The notes: generated by a model not told the origin, from the letters alone. Positions 16,745 through 24,938 are shown, numbered from the stretch's first letter. The stretch is 28,333 nucleotides of DNA from JAQGMO01 sp050954505 (GCA_050954505.1 JBPBPY010000129.1:1-28333); one strand, 5' to 3'. Numbers and translations are program-made.

Positions 16745-16766
16745 TCATGAATCAGCTCATGAATCA
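16743..16766. repeat. Perfect 12-base direct repeat, two copies
   Basis: GCTCATGAATCA occurs at 16743-16754 and again at 16755-16766, just past the stop codon (16779) of the minus-strand membrane-protein gene. It overlaps the end of the intercistronic hairpin by two bases. Confidence 0.85.
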
Positions 16767-16778
16767 ATACAGCAGCAA

Positions 16779-17711
16779 TCAGACAGTGCGGGTGACGTAA
16801 GGTGCCACATTGTCACGGCGGCGACCGCCCATGGTGGCGCACAGGCTGGCAACGAATGCCGAAGCCAGCAGCGAGACAAACATCCACAGTGCTGCATATG
16901 CGGCAGCCTTGCGGGCTTTTTCTGCCGTTTCCTTGACGGTCTTTTCAGCCTCGGCCTTTTGCGCCTGGAACTTGTTGAAACCGTCGGTGATGCGCTTGTC
17001 GGCATCGGCTTCACTGATACCGGTATGGCGCGCAACGATCTTGGCCAGGTATTGGCGATCTTCCGGCGCCAGGGCATTCGTGCGCACGGCGTTGGCCATG
17101 ATGCGTCCTGCTTCGGAAACCGAGTTGTCAGGCGTGCCGGCTGGCGTGGCTGCCGATGGATCGGTACGCATGATGGTATCGGTCAGGTAGGACAACGGCG
17201 AGTTGCCATTGTCGGCGGCATTGGCGCCGGCTGCCGATGCACCTGCAGCAGCCGTGGTACCGGCAGCGCTGGCCACCGAGGAAGCAACCGAACCGGCCGC
17301 CGAAGCGCCCTTGGAGACGACATTGCCGACCACGCTGCCCAGCAAGGCGGCGGTAACCAGCGTGGCGACGGACCATGACACCAGGCCATGAGCGGTATCG
17401 CGGAAGTACACTTCATCGGTATGGGTGCCGGCCCACTTGGTACGCAGACGGCCGGCCATGTAGCCGCCCAGGCCCGACGAAGCGATTTGCGTGAATGCCA
17501 GCCAGATCACGGAAGCAATGCCGATGGTGCCGGCTTCGGCACCGCTACTGGCCCATGGCGACATGGCAGAGAATCCCAGGCCGACGCCCAGGATCAGCAA
17601 AATCAGGGAAAGTGAGGCCGCCGCTGTCGCGCCGGCAAAGATCGCACCCCATGAAACACCGGAAGCGGTGTCCTGCGGAAGTGCTGCCAAGTCTTGTTGC
17701 AATATCGCCAT
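16779..17711 (-). CDS. Gly/Ala-rich integral membrane protein of unknown function
   Basis: This is a 310-residue protein. Two membrane segments lie near the N-terminus (about residues 22-48, and 65-85 with a GGYMAGRL motif), a third lies around 112-132, and one is near the C-terminus (about 270-292). Between them is an Ala/Gly/Ser-rich loop (about 133-165) and a charged helical stretch (FNKFQAQKAEAEKTVKETAEKARKAA) that looks like coiled coil. The N-terminal region, with VSWGAIFAGATAAASLSLILLILG, resembles small proteobacterial membrane proteins annotated as hypothetical or stress-related; I do not recognise a named family. An excellent Shine-Dalgarno (AGGAGA) precedes the ATG. It is probably co-transcribed with the downstream 24-residue membrane miniprotein. 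Confidence 0.85.
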   Translation of the reverse strand: MAILQQDLAALPQDTASGVSWGAIFAGATAAASLSLILLILGVGLGFSAMSPWASSGAEAGTIGIASVIWLAFTQIASSGLGGYMAGRLRTKWAGTHTDEVYFRDTAHGLVSWSVATLVTAALLGSVVGNVVSKGASAAGSVASSVASAAGTTAAAGASAAGANAADNGNSPLSYLTDTIMRTDPSAATPAGTPDNSVSEAGRIMANAVRTNALAPEDRQYLAKIVARHTGISEADADKRITDGFNKFQAQKAEAEKTVKETAEKARKAAAYAALWMFVSLLASAFVASLCATMGGRRRDNVAPYVTRTV

Positions 17712-18068
17712 GAGTGTCTCCTAAGAAAGATAGAAGCATGACCGAAATTACCATGCCCAATCTGCGCAATATCATGCCGATGCGTTGTTGGTAAAACGAT
17801 ACAACACTTTCGTGGTCCCGCGAATCGACGTACCCTCGCAGCGGATTGCAGCATTGTCCGGTATGACGCAATTCGCGGTTAACAGCGAAAATTGCAAAGT
17901 CGGTTTCTTCTGGAGTATCTTTGAGGCAACAAATTTCGTCGAATTTGTTATCCAGCGCAATATTTCCACCAAGTTTCATGCAACAATGTTGGCACAGCGC
18001 AATTTTTTGAGCGCCGTGATTTCCGGTCGTTTTTTCAGACGTTTTCAGCCATTGATATTCGAGCCAAC
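17712..18068. other. Divergent intergenic region, AT-richer than its surroundings
   Basis: About 357 bases separate the minus-strand membrane-protein gene from the plus-strand EAL-HDOD gene. No convincing gene is seen; short frames here lack coding character. On the minus strand, TTTACC and GATATT at 16-base spacing (within about 17772-17799) could form a promoter for the membrane-protein gene. Toward the other gene, GCGC-flanked AT-rich DNA (about 17997-18014) is present without a recognisable promoter. Confidence 0.5.
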
Positions 18069-19346
18069 ATGTTGACTACCAGCGAGCCCCAGGAAGTGAC
18101 ATCGTCGTCGATGAGCAAGGACTTTTTCCTTGCGCGGCAACCGATCCTGAATCGCGACCAGCAAACCGTCGCCTATGAATTGTTGTTCCGCAGCGCCGCC
18201 ACGGGCGGCGCCGGGGTGATCGATGACCTGTCGGCGACCGCCTCCCTGATTGCCCACGTCACGGAACTGGGCATCGAACAGGTTGTCGGCAACATGCTGG
18301 GCATGGTCAATGTCGACGCCACCGTCATGCTCAGCGACTTCATCAAGTTCCTTCCGGGGCCGAAGGTGGTGTTCGAAATCCTGGAAACCGTCAAGGCCAC
18401 GCCGGAAGTGGTGGCCCGCGTTGCGGAACTGAAACGCGCCGGCTACCGTTTTGCCCTTGACGACGTCGTCAGCGCTTCCGAAGACGTGCAACTGTTCATG
18501 CCATTGGTGGAGATGGTCAAGGTCGACATCATGGGCATGCCGCAGGCAACGCTGGTGGCACTGGTCGACAAGCTGCGCGGTTCGGGCAAGAAGCTGCTGG
18601 CCGAAAAGGTGGAAACGCTGGCAGAATTCGAAACCTGCCTGGCCCTGGGTTTTGATTATTTCCAGGGCTATTATTTCGCCAAGCCGACGGTCATGAGCGG
18701 CAAGAAGCTGGCCCCTTCGGAACTGGCGATTGTCCAGCTGCTGTGCCTGATCGACAGCGACGCCGACAACAGCCAGATCGAAGCGCAGATCAAGCGCGAC
18801 GCCCTGATCAGCATCAATCTGCTCAGGCTGGTGAACACGCCGGCGGCCGGAACCGTGACGCACATCGATACGGTCAGCCAGGCTTTGCTGGTACTGGGCC
18901 GGCGCCAGCTGCAGCGCTGGCTGCAGATCCTGTTGTATGCCACCCCCGGCAAGGCTGGACAATTCACGTCACCGCTGCTGCAACTGGCCGTCACGCGCGG
19001 CAAGCTGCTCGAACTCATCGTGGCCAAACGCAACCCCGGACAGCGCAGTCTGGCCGATGCGGCCTTCACGGTCGGCGTGATGTCGCTGATGGATACCCTG
19101 TTTTCCATGCCGATGGCCGAACTGCTGTCGACCATCAATGTGGCCGACGACGTGCGCGAAGCACTGCTGTCGCGCCGCGGCCAGTTCGGCGCCATGCTCA
19201 AACTGCTGGAGCTGGGAGAACAGCCCGATGCGGCCGGCTCCTTGCTGCTGCCGACCTTGCGGCGTCTCGACATCACGGCCGAAGAACTGGTCGAGTTTCA
19301 GCTGGTTGCGTTTGAATGGGCCAACAAGATCACCCAGGGCCGCTGA
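18069..19346 (+). CDS. EAL-HDOD signalling protein (YuxH/CdgJ type)
   Basis: This 425-residue protein pairs an N-terminal EAL-like domain (about 18-210) with a C-terminal HDOD domain (about 215-410), an arrangement linked to motility and c-di-GMP control in other proteobacteria. The EAL signature is altered to YELL (Glu37 kept), and the DDFGTG loop is changed to DDVVSASE (Asp131, Asp132 kept). FEILET, KVDI, AEKVET (Glu179) and FQGYYFAKP (Gln199) remain. Enzymatic activity is therefore uncertain, and it may bind rather than degrade c-di-GMP. The start is taken as ATG 18069; ATG 18111 (MSKDFFLARQPIL) is an alternative that keeps the whole domain. The stop codon lies in the first unit of a 12-base repeat tract. 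Confidence 0.92.
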   Translation: MLTTSEPQEVTSSSMSKDFFLARQPILNRDQQTVAYELLFRSAATGGAGVIDDLSATASLIAHVTELGIEQVVGNMLGMVNVDATVMLSDFIKFLPGPKVVFEILETVKATPEVVARVAELKRAGYRFALDDVVSASEDVQLFMPLVEMVKVDIMGMPQATLVALVDKLRGSGKKLLAEKVETLAEFETCLALGFDYFQGYYFAKPTVMSGKKLAPSELAIVQLLCLIDSDADNSQIEAQIKRDALISINLLRLVNTPAAGTVTHIDTVSQALLVLGRRQLQRWLQILLYATPGKAGQFTSPLLQLAVTRGKLLELIVAKRNPGQRSLADAAFTVGVMSLMDTLFSMPMAELLSTINVADDVREALLSRRGQFGAMLKLLELGEQPDAAGSLLLPTLRRLDITAEELVEFQLVAFEWANKITQGR

Positions 19347-19429
19347 CGATTCAGCTGAAGATTCACTGAGAACTGAGCTGCACATTGAGCTGACGATAAA
19401 GCTGACAAACGGGCTGAACACAGCGCTGG
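19342..19429. repeat. Degenerate 12-base tandem repeat (GCTGA-led units) at the EAL-HDOD 3' end
   Basis: Seven consecutive units begin with GCTGA or close variants at 19342, 19354, 19366 (one base short), 19377, 19389, 19401 and 19413, with an eighth partial at 19425. The first unit contains the stop codon of the EAL-HDOD gene. The rest of the gap to the convergent permease gene (to 19556) shows no gene and no clear terminator. Confidence 0.7.
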
Positions 19430-19556
19430 AAATCGCACCTTGATCGGCATGGGTGCGGGCATGGCCTTCTCGGCAGCGACCCGGCGGCACACCACCCTTA
19501 CTCCATAACCGAGCCAGCACCGCGCGATCAGTTTGATGGCGCAGCGCTGCCCGGGA

Positions 19557-20639
19557 TCAAGGCAGATTGGGCGTGATGTGTTTTTCCCGCGCTGCGCGCG
19601 CGGCACGCCGTTTTGCATCCACCACCCGCCCGACGATGATCTTCAGCGCCGCCATGACCGGCACCGACAGGAAAATGCCGACCACGCCGCCAAGCTGGTC
19701 ACCGGCCAGCAAGCCAATGATGACCAGCAGCGGGCTGACTTCCACGCCCTCGCTCATCAGGTAGGGATTGATGACGTAATCCTGGAACAGCCGGTAGGCG
19801 AGAAAGAATGCCGCCAGCCACAGCAGATGTTCATGGCCGCTGAACACCGCCACGACCAGGGTGACAACGATGGCGCCGAGCGGGCCGGCGAATGGAATGA
19901 ATTCGAGCAATGCCGACATGCCTGCCAGCAGCAGTGCATAGGGCACATTGAGGAAATAGAAAGCGATGCTGTAGGCGACAAACGTGGCCAGCGCCAGCAG
20001 CAGCAGCGCCCGCACATATTTCGACAGCAGCACATCGAGTTGCTTGATGATACCGCCCCACAGCCGCTTGTTGGCGTCCCCCAGCCAGGACATGGCGCCG
20101 CGCCGCATCCTCGGCGCTTCCAGGATCAGCAGGAAACTCAGGATTGGAATGAGCACCACATAAATCAGGTTGCCGGCCGCGTGCATGACGCCTTCGCCGA
20201 ATTTGCGCGCCAGCGGCATGGCCTGGTCGGTGCCGGCAGCGATCTGGGTGCGCACGAATTCCATGATGCGTGCGCGCATGGGTTCGGCAAAGCCGGGCAG
20301 CGGGATCTTGTCGGCGACATTCTGCGCGCTGATCTGCGTGGGCAGGGTCTGGCTCAATGCCACCGCTTCGGTTTCGATCTGGCTGCCGAACAGCACGATC
20401 ACCGTGACGACCACCGCCAGCACCACCAGGAACACGGCGCCTATCGATGCCGCACGCGGCACCTTGGCCGGGCGATGGCGCTCTGCCAGCTCAATGAGCG
20501 GGAACAGCAGGTAGCTGAAAAAGATCGCGAACACCACCACGACGATGGTGGTCGAGGCCAGGTAGACCGCATAAAAAAGCAGCAGGAGCAAGGCCGTCGT
20601 CCAGACGATTTTTGCTGCACGCACGTCGAATCCCAACAT
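19557..20639 (-). CDS. AI-2E family transporter (PerM/YhhT-type permease)
   Basis: This is an integral membrane protein of the AI-2E/UPF0118 family with about eight membrane segments. I chose the ATG at 20639, giving MLGFDVRAAKIVWTT and 360 residues, because this start resembles related proteins. An in-frame GTG (20666) with GAAGG before it and a TTG (20675) are alternatives adding up to 12 residues. Recognisable stretches include ILSFLLILEAPRMRR, the EFIPFAGPLGAIVVTLV loop typical of the family, and the C-terminal VGIFLSVPVMAALKIIVGR. Members have been linked to autoinducer-2 export or Na+/H+ antiport, but function is unsettled for most, so the name should not be read as proof of AI-2 transport. 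Confidence 0.9.
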   Translation of the reverse strand: MLGFDVRAAKIVWTTALLLLLFYAVYLASTTIVVVVFAIFFSYLLFPLIELAERHRPAKVPRAASIGAVFLVVLAVVVTVIVLFGSQIETEAVALSQTLPTQISAQNVADKIPLPGFAEPMRARIMEFVRTQIAAGTDQAMPLARKFGEGVMHAAGNLIYVVLIPILSFLLILEAPRMRRGAMSWLGDANKRLWGGIIKQLDVLLSKYVRALLLLALATFVAYSIAFYFLNVPYALLLAGMSALLEFIPFAGPLGAIVVTLVVAVFSGHEHLLWLAAFFLAYRLFQDYVINPYLMSEGVEVSPLLVIIGLLAGDQLGGVVGIFLSVPVMAALKIIVGRVVDAKRRAARAAREKHITPNLP

Positions 20640-20764
20640 ACCATTCCCGTTCTTGAGTTGATTCACGCCCTTCAAGCCCGATGCGGGCCAGAGCGGCTCT
20701 ATTATCGACGAGGACGGCAGTCATGATGGCCGCTTGTTGCCACCCGGCCGCCAAAAAGGATTGG

Positions 20765-20793
20765 GATAAATCAACATTTTGTCGATGAGTCAA
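20765..20793 (-). promoter_or_regulatory. Possible promoter for the AI-2E permease gene
   Basis: On the minus strand, TTGACT (20788-20793) is followed after 17 bases by TTTATC (20765-20770). The -35 match is good and the -10 is weak. It overlaps an imperfect palindrome (TGAGT-CA-ACTCA, 20786-20797) at the msrA stop codon. Confidence 0.33.
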
Positions 20794-20794
20794 C

Positions 20795-21544
20795 TCACAT
20801 CGTTTTGCCGACCAGGACCGGTTTGTCGAGATACAGCTGGGGAGCGATCTTTTTGAGATTCTCCACCTTGGGGATATCGTTGATGGCAATGTAGGGATTG
20901 CCCGGGTTGAGGGTCAGATAATCCTGGTGGTAGGACTCGGCCGGGTAAAAGGACTTGCTCTCTTCCAGTTTGGTGACAATTGGCGCGCTGAAGGATTTGG
21001 CTGCAGCAAGCTGGGCGATGTAGGCCTGGGCGACCTTGCGCTGTTCGGCATCCTGCGGAAAAATCGCCGAGCGATACTGGGTTCCATGGTCAGGACCCTG
21101 GCGGTTGAGTTCGGTCGGATTGTGGGCAACCGAAAAGAACACCTGCAGCAGCTTGCCATAGCTGACCTTGGACGGATCGTAGGTGATCTTGACCGCTTCG
21201 GCGTGGCCGGTGGTGCCGGTGCTCACGGCACCGTACTGCGCCGTCTTGGATTCGCCGCCGGCATAACCGGACACCGCGCTGGTGACGCCCTTGACATGCT
21301 GGAACACGCCCTGCACGCCCCAGAAACAACCGCCGGCAAACACTGCGGTCTGCATCGGCGCACCGGCTGGCGGCGCGATATCCTGTGCCGGTGCCGCAAT
21401 GACCACCGCCTGTTCTGCTGAAAACGCCGACTGCTGGCCCCACACCAGCAGTGCCACGGCAAAGGCAGCGCCGCCCAGTTTGGCGGCCAGTGCAGGATGC
21501 CAGGGCGACATCCGCGCGAATTTTTCGGTGATTGAATTGGTCAT
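20795..21544 (-). CDS. msrA: Peptide-methionine (S)-S-oxide reductase with export signal
   Basis: MsrA reduces methionine-S-sulfoxide in proteins. The catalytic motif AVFAGGCFWGVQGVF (Cys73), the HGTQYRSAIF segment and YHQDYL are all present. I start the gene at ATG 21544, which has AAAGGA nine bases upstream; the frame is open to 21679 but that part looks non-coding. The resulting 249-residue protein carries a ~40-residue N-terminal extension with a hydrophobic segment (AAFAVALLVWG) and an Ala-x-Ser-Ala type cleavage region (SAFSAEQ), so it is probably exported to repair periplasmic proteins. It is divergent from the two-component regulator gene and has only small overlap with the next gene's promoter. 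Confidence 0.94.
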   Translation of the reverse strand: MTNSITEKFARMSPWHPALAAKLGGAAFAVALLVWGQQSAFSAEQAVVIAAPAQDIAPPAGAPMQTAVFAGGCFWGVQGVFQHVKGVTSAVSGYAGGESKTAQYGAVSTGTTGHAEAVKITYDPSKVSYGKLLQVFFSVAHNPTELNRQGPDHGTQYRSAIFPQDAEQRKVAQAYIAQLAAAKSFSAPIVTKLEESKSFYPAESYHQDYLTLNPGNPYIAINDIPKVENLKKIAPQLYLDKPVLVGKTM

Positions 21545-21568
21545 ATGTGCGATCCTTTGATTGCGGTG

Positions 21569-21583
21569 CGTTGGAAACCAACG
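21569..21583. promoter_or_regulatory. Inverted repeat in the msrA leader
   Basis: CGTTGG-AAA-CCAACG is a perfect 6-base inverted repeat with a 3-base centre, about 25 bases before the msrA ATG. It could be an operator or a small leader hairpin; no regulator is assigned. Confidence 0.35.
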
Positions 21584-21800
21584 ATACACCTTTTTTATCG
21601 GGACAATGCCGGCTCGGCCCGGAAGCCCCGCCAAGCTGCGCCGGGTCGATCCATGGGGCATGGTGTGCAGCCGGTGCACTGATTATCAGCCAGACAGGCT
21701 CACCAAGTCCTCACGCAAAGTTCAATTAATCGTGATATCCGGGAGTTCCGGCATCAGGCACAATGGCGGCAGTTGCGTGGACTTCGCGCCGTGGCGCTTT

Positions 21801-21848
21801 ATACAAAGCTCAATACAAGGCTCAATACAAGGCTTAACACAAGGCTCA
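21801..21848 (+). repeat. Four 12-base tandem repeats directly before the response-regulator start
   Basis: Units ATACAAAGCTCA, ATACAAGGCTCA, ATACAAGGCTTA and ACACAAGGCTCA follow one another without gaps and end three bases before the ATG. Three of the four contain AAGG; the last one is at Shine-Dalgarno distance from the start. The repeat is also open in frame with the regulator. Confidence 0.92.
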
Positions 21849-21851
21849 AGA

Positions 21852-22556
21852 ATGGACTTACCAAAACGCATCCTGCTGGTGGAAGACGATCAGAACCTGG
21901 CGGCAGTGCTGCGTTTGCATTTGCAGGATGAAGGTTATCTGGTGACGCACTGCGCCGATGGCAATGAGGGCTTGGCGCAGCTGGCCCTGGGCGGCTGGGA
22001 TGCGCTGGTACTGGACCTGATGCTGCCCGGTGTCGATGGCCTGGAAATCTGCCGCCAGGCGCGCGCCATGGCGCGCTACACGCCGATCATCATCACCAGT
22101 GCACGCGCCAGCGAAACCCACCGCATCGTCGGCCTGGAACTGGGCGCAGACGATTACCTGGCCAAACCGTATTCGCTGCCCGAGCTGGTGGCACGGCTCA
22201 AGGCGCTGTTGCGTCGCGTCGATGCGCTGGCGCGGGAACAGCGCCAGGATGCCGGCGCCATCGCATTGCACGGCATAACGCTGGAGCCGCTCACGCGCGA
22301 GGCTGCCGTCGAAGGGCGGCGCCTGGACCTGACACCGCGTGAATTCGACCTGCTGTATTTTTTTGCCCGCCATCCGGGCCAGGTGTTTTCCCGCATGGAC
22401 CTGCTCAACCAGGTCTGGGGTTACCAGCATGACGGCTACGAACACACGGTCAATACCCACATCAACCGTTTGCGCGCAAAAATCGAAACCGACCCTGCGC
22501 AGCCCAGCCGCATCCTGACGGTCTGGGGGCTGGGCTACCGTTTTGCCGCCGCTTGA
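21852..22556 (+). CDS. OmpR/PhoB-type response regulator
   Basis: This 234-residue protein combines a receiver domain and a winged-helix DNA-binding domain. The receiver shows VEDDQN (Glu11, Asp12, Asp13), the phosphoacceptor Asp55 in LVLDLMLPG, Thr82/Ser83 and Lys105 in DDYLAKPYS. The C-terminal domain has LTPREFDLLYFFARHPGQVFSR and ends VWGLGYRFAA, as in OmpR-type regulators. The ATG at 21852 follows the AAGG of the last 12-base repeat at a normal spacing. The partner histidine kinase starts 46 bases downstream. The signal and targets are not evident; neighbours (exported MsrA, HtpX) suggest an envelope or oxidative stress theme, which is inference. Confidence 0.95.
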   Translation: MDLPKRILLVEDDQNLAAVLRLHLQDEGYLVTHCADGNEGLAQLALGGWDALVLDLMLPGVDGLEICRQARAMARYTPIIITSARASETHRIVGLELGADDYLAKPYSLPELVARLKALLRRVDALAREQRQDAGAIALHGITLEPLTREAAVEGRRLDLTPREFDLLYFFARHPGQVFSRMDLLNQVWGYQHDGYEHTVNTHINRLRAKIETDPAQPSRILTVWGLGYRFAAA

Positions 22557-22602
22557 TGGCCGTGCCGATGCTGTCGCAGTCCATCCGCAAACCGGTCTGA
22601 CC

Positions 22603-24213
22603 ATGGCTGAAAAACCATTGCGCACCGCAACCCGGCCGGGGTGGAACCCCGGTCACAGCCTGACGCTGTCGCAGCGGCTGTCACTGGCGTTTTCGATCTT
22701 GCTGCTGGCGTGCTGCGGCGCTTCCGCCTGGCTGCAGATCGTTGCCATCGACATGCGTGAAAAGGAAGTGGTGCAAGGGCTGTCACGTTCATTGGCCACG
22801 ACCATTGCGCGCGACACCGAACTGATGGACGCGACCGGTTTGAAGCCGGATGCGGCGCGCCGCCTGTTCGACCAGCTGATGGTGGTCAATCCAAGCGTGG
22901 AGGTCTACCTGCTCGATGTAGGCGGCAAGATCATTGGCCATGCGGCGCCTGCAGGACGGATCAAGCGCGACCATGTCGATCTGGCGCCGCTGCGCCGCTT
23001 CCTGGCCGGCGCGATGCTGCCCATCCTCGGCGACGACCCGCGCGACGTGGCGCGCAAGAAGGTCTTCAGCGCCGCACCGCTGCAGACCGGGGGAAAGACC
23101 ATCGCCTATGTCTATGTGGTCCTGCAAGGCGAAGCGCATGACCGCCTGGCCAAGGATGTGGCCGCCAGCGGGGTCTTGCGCACCACGCTGTGGTCGATGG
23201 CCGTGGTGGCATTGCTGGGCTTGCTGGCCGGCTGGATCGCCTTTCGCTCGATTACCCATCCCCTGCGGCGGCTGACCGATACCATGCGTGGCTTCGATAC
23301 CGAAGCCGAACCGGTGGTGCCGCCGGTGGTAGCAGGGCACAGCGAGTCCTCCAGTGTTCGCACGCGTGATGAAATCGCCGTGCTGGAAATGGCATTTGGC
23401 CAGATGGCCACCCGCATTGCCGAGCAATGGCAAAGCCTGAGCCGCCTTGACCTGGAGCGCCGCGAGCTAGTGGCCAATATTTCGCACGACTTGCGCACGC
23501 CAATGGCTTCGCTGCATGGCTACCTGGAGACCCTGCTGCGCAAGGATGCGGTCCTTGCGCCCGGTGAACGGCAGCGCTACCTGGGCGTGGCGCTGGCGCA
23601 AAGTAGCAAGGTGGGCAAGCTGGCGCAGGCCTTGTTCGATCTGGCCCGTCTCGAGCACGGTCTGGTGGCGCCGGAACTGGAAGATTTTTCACTGACCGAC
23701 CTGGTTCAGGACGTATTCCAGAAGTTCGAATTGCAGGCTGCGGCCAGGCAGGTACGGCTGCTGGCCGAACTGCCGCCGCTGGCAGCGATCGTCAGCGCCG
23801 ATCTGGGCATGATCGAACGCGTGCTGACCAACCTGCTTGACAATGCCTTGCGCCACACACCGGCCAATGGCTGGGTGCGCGTGGCCGTCGTGAATCTGCC
23901 GCACACTGTCGAGGTGACGCTCAGCGACAATGGACCAGGCATTCCGGCGGCCATGCATGAACGGCTGTTTCGCCGCCCGCTGGCATTGAAACAGGCGCAA
24001 CGCGGCAAGGAGCGGCAAGCGATGCCGGCCGGTAATCAGGAAGAAAATCGCCAGGGCGGCCTGGGTTTGCTGATCGTCCATCGCATCCTGCAACTGCATG
24101 GACGCGACATCCGCTTGCTGGCCGTGCCCGGCCAGGGTGCAACTTTCCGCTTCGAACTGGCATTGGCGCGTCGGGCGGGCCTGCTCGCGCAACCCCGGGA
24201 TTCTGCGCAGTAG
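22603..24213 (+). CDS. Membrane-bound sensor histidine kinase
   Basis: This 536-residue sensor kinase pairs with the preceding regulator. It has a first membrane helix (about 27-48), a periplasmic domain (about 50-193), a second helix (about 194-214), a HAMP linker (about 215-280), and a kinase core. The H-box is LVANISHDLRTPMASLHGYLE with His295. The N-box LTNLLDNALRHTP, the DNGPGIP motif and the GGLGLLIVHRIL motif follow. Between these last two motifs is an unusual Lys/Arg/Gln-rich insertion (about 460-485) in the ATP-lid area. The start ATG has no strong Shine-Dalgarno. Family certain; ligand unknown. Confidence 0.94.
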   Translation: MAEKPLRTATRPGWNPGHSLTLSQRLSLAFSILLLACCGASAWLQIVAIDMREKEVVQGLSRSLATTIARDTELMDATGLKPDAARRLFDQLMVVNPSVEVYLLDVGGKIIGHAAPAGRIKRDHVDLAPLRRFLAGAMLPILGDDPRDVARKKVFSAAPLQTGGKTIAYVYVVLQGEAHDRLAKDVAASGVLRTTLWSMAVVALLGLLAGWIAFRSITHPLRRLTDTMRGFDTEAEPVVPPVVAGHSESSSVRTRDEIAVLEMAFGQMATRIAEQWQSLSRLDLERRELVANISHDLRTPMASLHGYLETLLRKDAVLAPGERQRYLGVALAQSSKVGKLAQALFDLARLEHGLVAPELEDFSLTDLVQDVFQKFELQAAARQVRLLAELPPLAAIVSADLGMIERVLTNLLDNALRHTPANGWVRVAVVNLPHTVEVTLSDNGPGIPAAMHERLFRRPLALKQAQRGKERQAMPAGNQEENRQGGLGLLIVHRILQLHGRDIRLLAVPGQGATFRFELALARRAGLLAQPRDSAQ

Positions 24214-24376
24214 GAATGCCCGAAGCAAAAACCACACAACCAGGACCGTTTGGCGAGGCTGACCGTTGCGGGGAAGTCCCGGGCGCGAAGGACGGCGCCA
24301 GCGTCGAGCGCTTGCCAGTGCTATGCCGCCGTGGCGCTTCGGCGGCGCAGACTGCTGGTTGCCGGGCTGCGACTGT

Positions 24377-24382
24377 TATACT
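24377..24382 (+). promoter_or_regulatory. Possible extended -10 promoter element
   Basis: TATACT preceded by TGT gives a TGnTATAcT extended -10, 39 bases before the ATG of the next small gene. No good -35 is seen, which extended -10 promoters can tolerate. Confidence 0.35.
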
Positions 24383-24420
24383 GCAGTCTTTCTTCCATGT
24401 CGGATTGCGACCACTTTGCC

Positions 24421-24786
24421 ATGCGACGACTTCTCGTCATTGTCCTGCTGTTCCTGCTGCCATTCCAGGTGCTTGCCGCAAGCCTGGGCGGCACCGCTGT
24501 GCCGGCATTTTCGGGCATGGCGACGCCGTGCGCGCCGGACGCTGCCGGCCTTGCAGGCCTTGCAGGCGACGACACGCACGCCGGGCCTGTCCAGGCCGCC
24601 GGCCTGGCGGACCAGCTTGATGAAGAAGGTGACGAGGCCTCTGCCAACGCCGATCTGGGCGATGCATTGATGGCCATGAGCGCAATGGTGCTGCCTTGCG
24701 ACGGTTTGGCCAGCAAGCCCGATCTGCATCTGCATGCGCCGGCGTCGCTGCTGCCCAGCGTTCCCAAACCCCCTCCTGAAGCCTGA
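24421..24786 (+). CDS. Small exported protein of unknown function
   Basis: From ATG 24421 the frame encodes 121 residues: MRRLLVIVLLFLLPFQVLA is a clear signal peptide, followed by an Ala/Gly/Asp-rich acidic region and a short C-terminus ending KPPPEA. An in-frame ATG at 24397 is possible but would put eight polar residues before the signal peptide. The general layout (short signal peptide, low-complexity body) resembles small periplasmic proteins found near metal-resistance genes, but no specific family is recognised. It follows the sensor kinase by about 200 bases and may have its own promoter. Confidence 0.6.
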   Translation: MRRLLVIVLLFLLPFQVLAASLGGTAVPAFSGMATPCAPDAAGLAGLAGDDTHAGPVQAAGLADQLDEEGDEASANADLGDALMAMSAMVLPCDGLASKPDLHLHAPASLLPSVPKPPPEA

Positions 24787-24938
24787 AGACAATCGCTGGC
24801 CTGGCCGTTTCGCCCGTTGAAGGGTGCACCGGTGCGGGCGGCGATCTGCTGCCAGCGCAATTGCCAATGCCTGTCATTGGCCTGTATCCTTTTTTCATCA
24901 CCTCATTGAGCCATTGTCTGGGCCGGGAGTGCCACGCT

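Larger units (their letters stand above)
21545..21851. other. Divergent msrA / response-regulator intergenic region
   Basis: About 307 bases hold no gene. It contains an inverted repeat near msrA (21569-21583) and the 12-base repeat array near the regulator start (21801-21848). A -10-like TTTATA (21798-21803) lies at the start of the array, with no convincing -35. Confidence 0.6.

Noticed and set aside
17980..18020. Possible sigma-54 promoter (TTGGCACAGCGC) before the EAL-HDOD gene.
   Set aside because: The -24 element fits (TGGCAC), but there is no TTGC at the -12 position.
21561..21851. Long N-terminal extension of the response regulator.
   Set aside because: Receiver domains begin a few residues before the Glu-Asp-Asp motif, as with the 21852 start. 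The extension covers the msrA promoter region. The in-frame repeat is reported separately.
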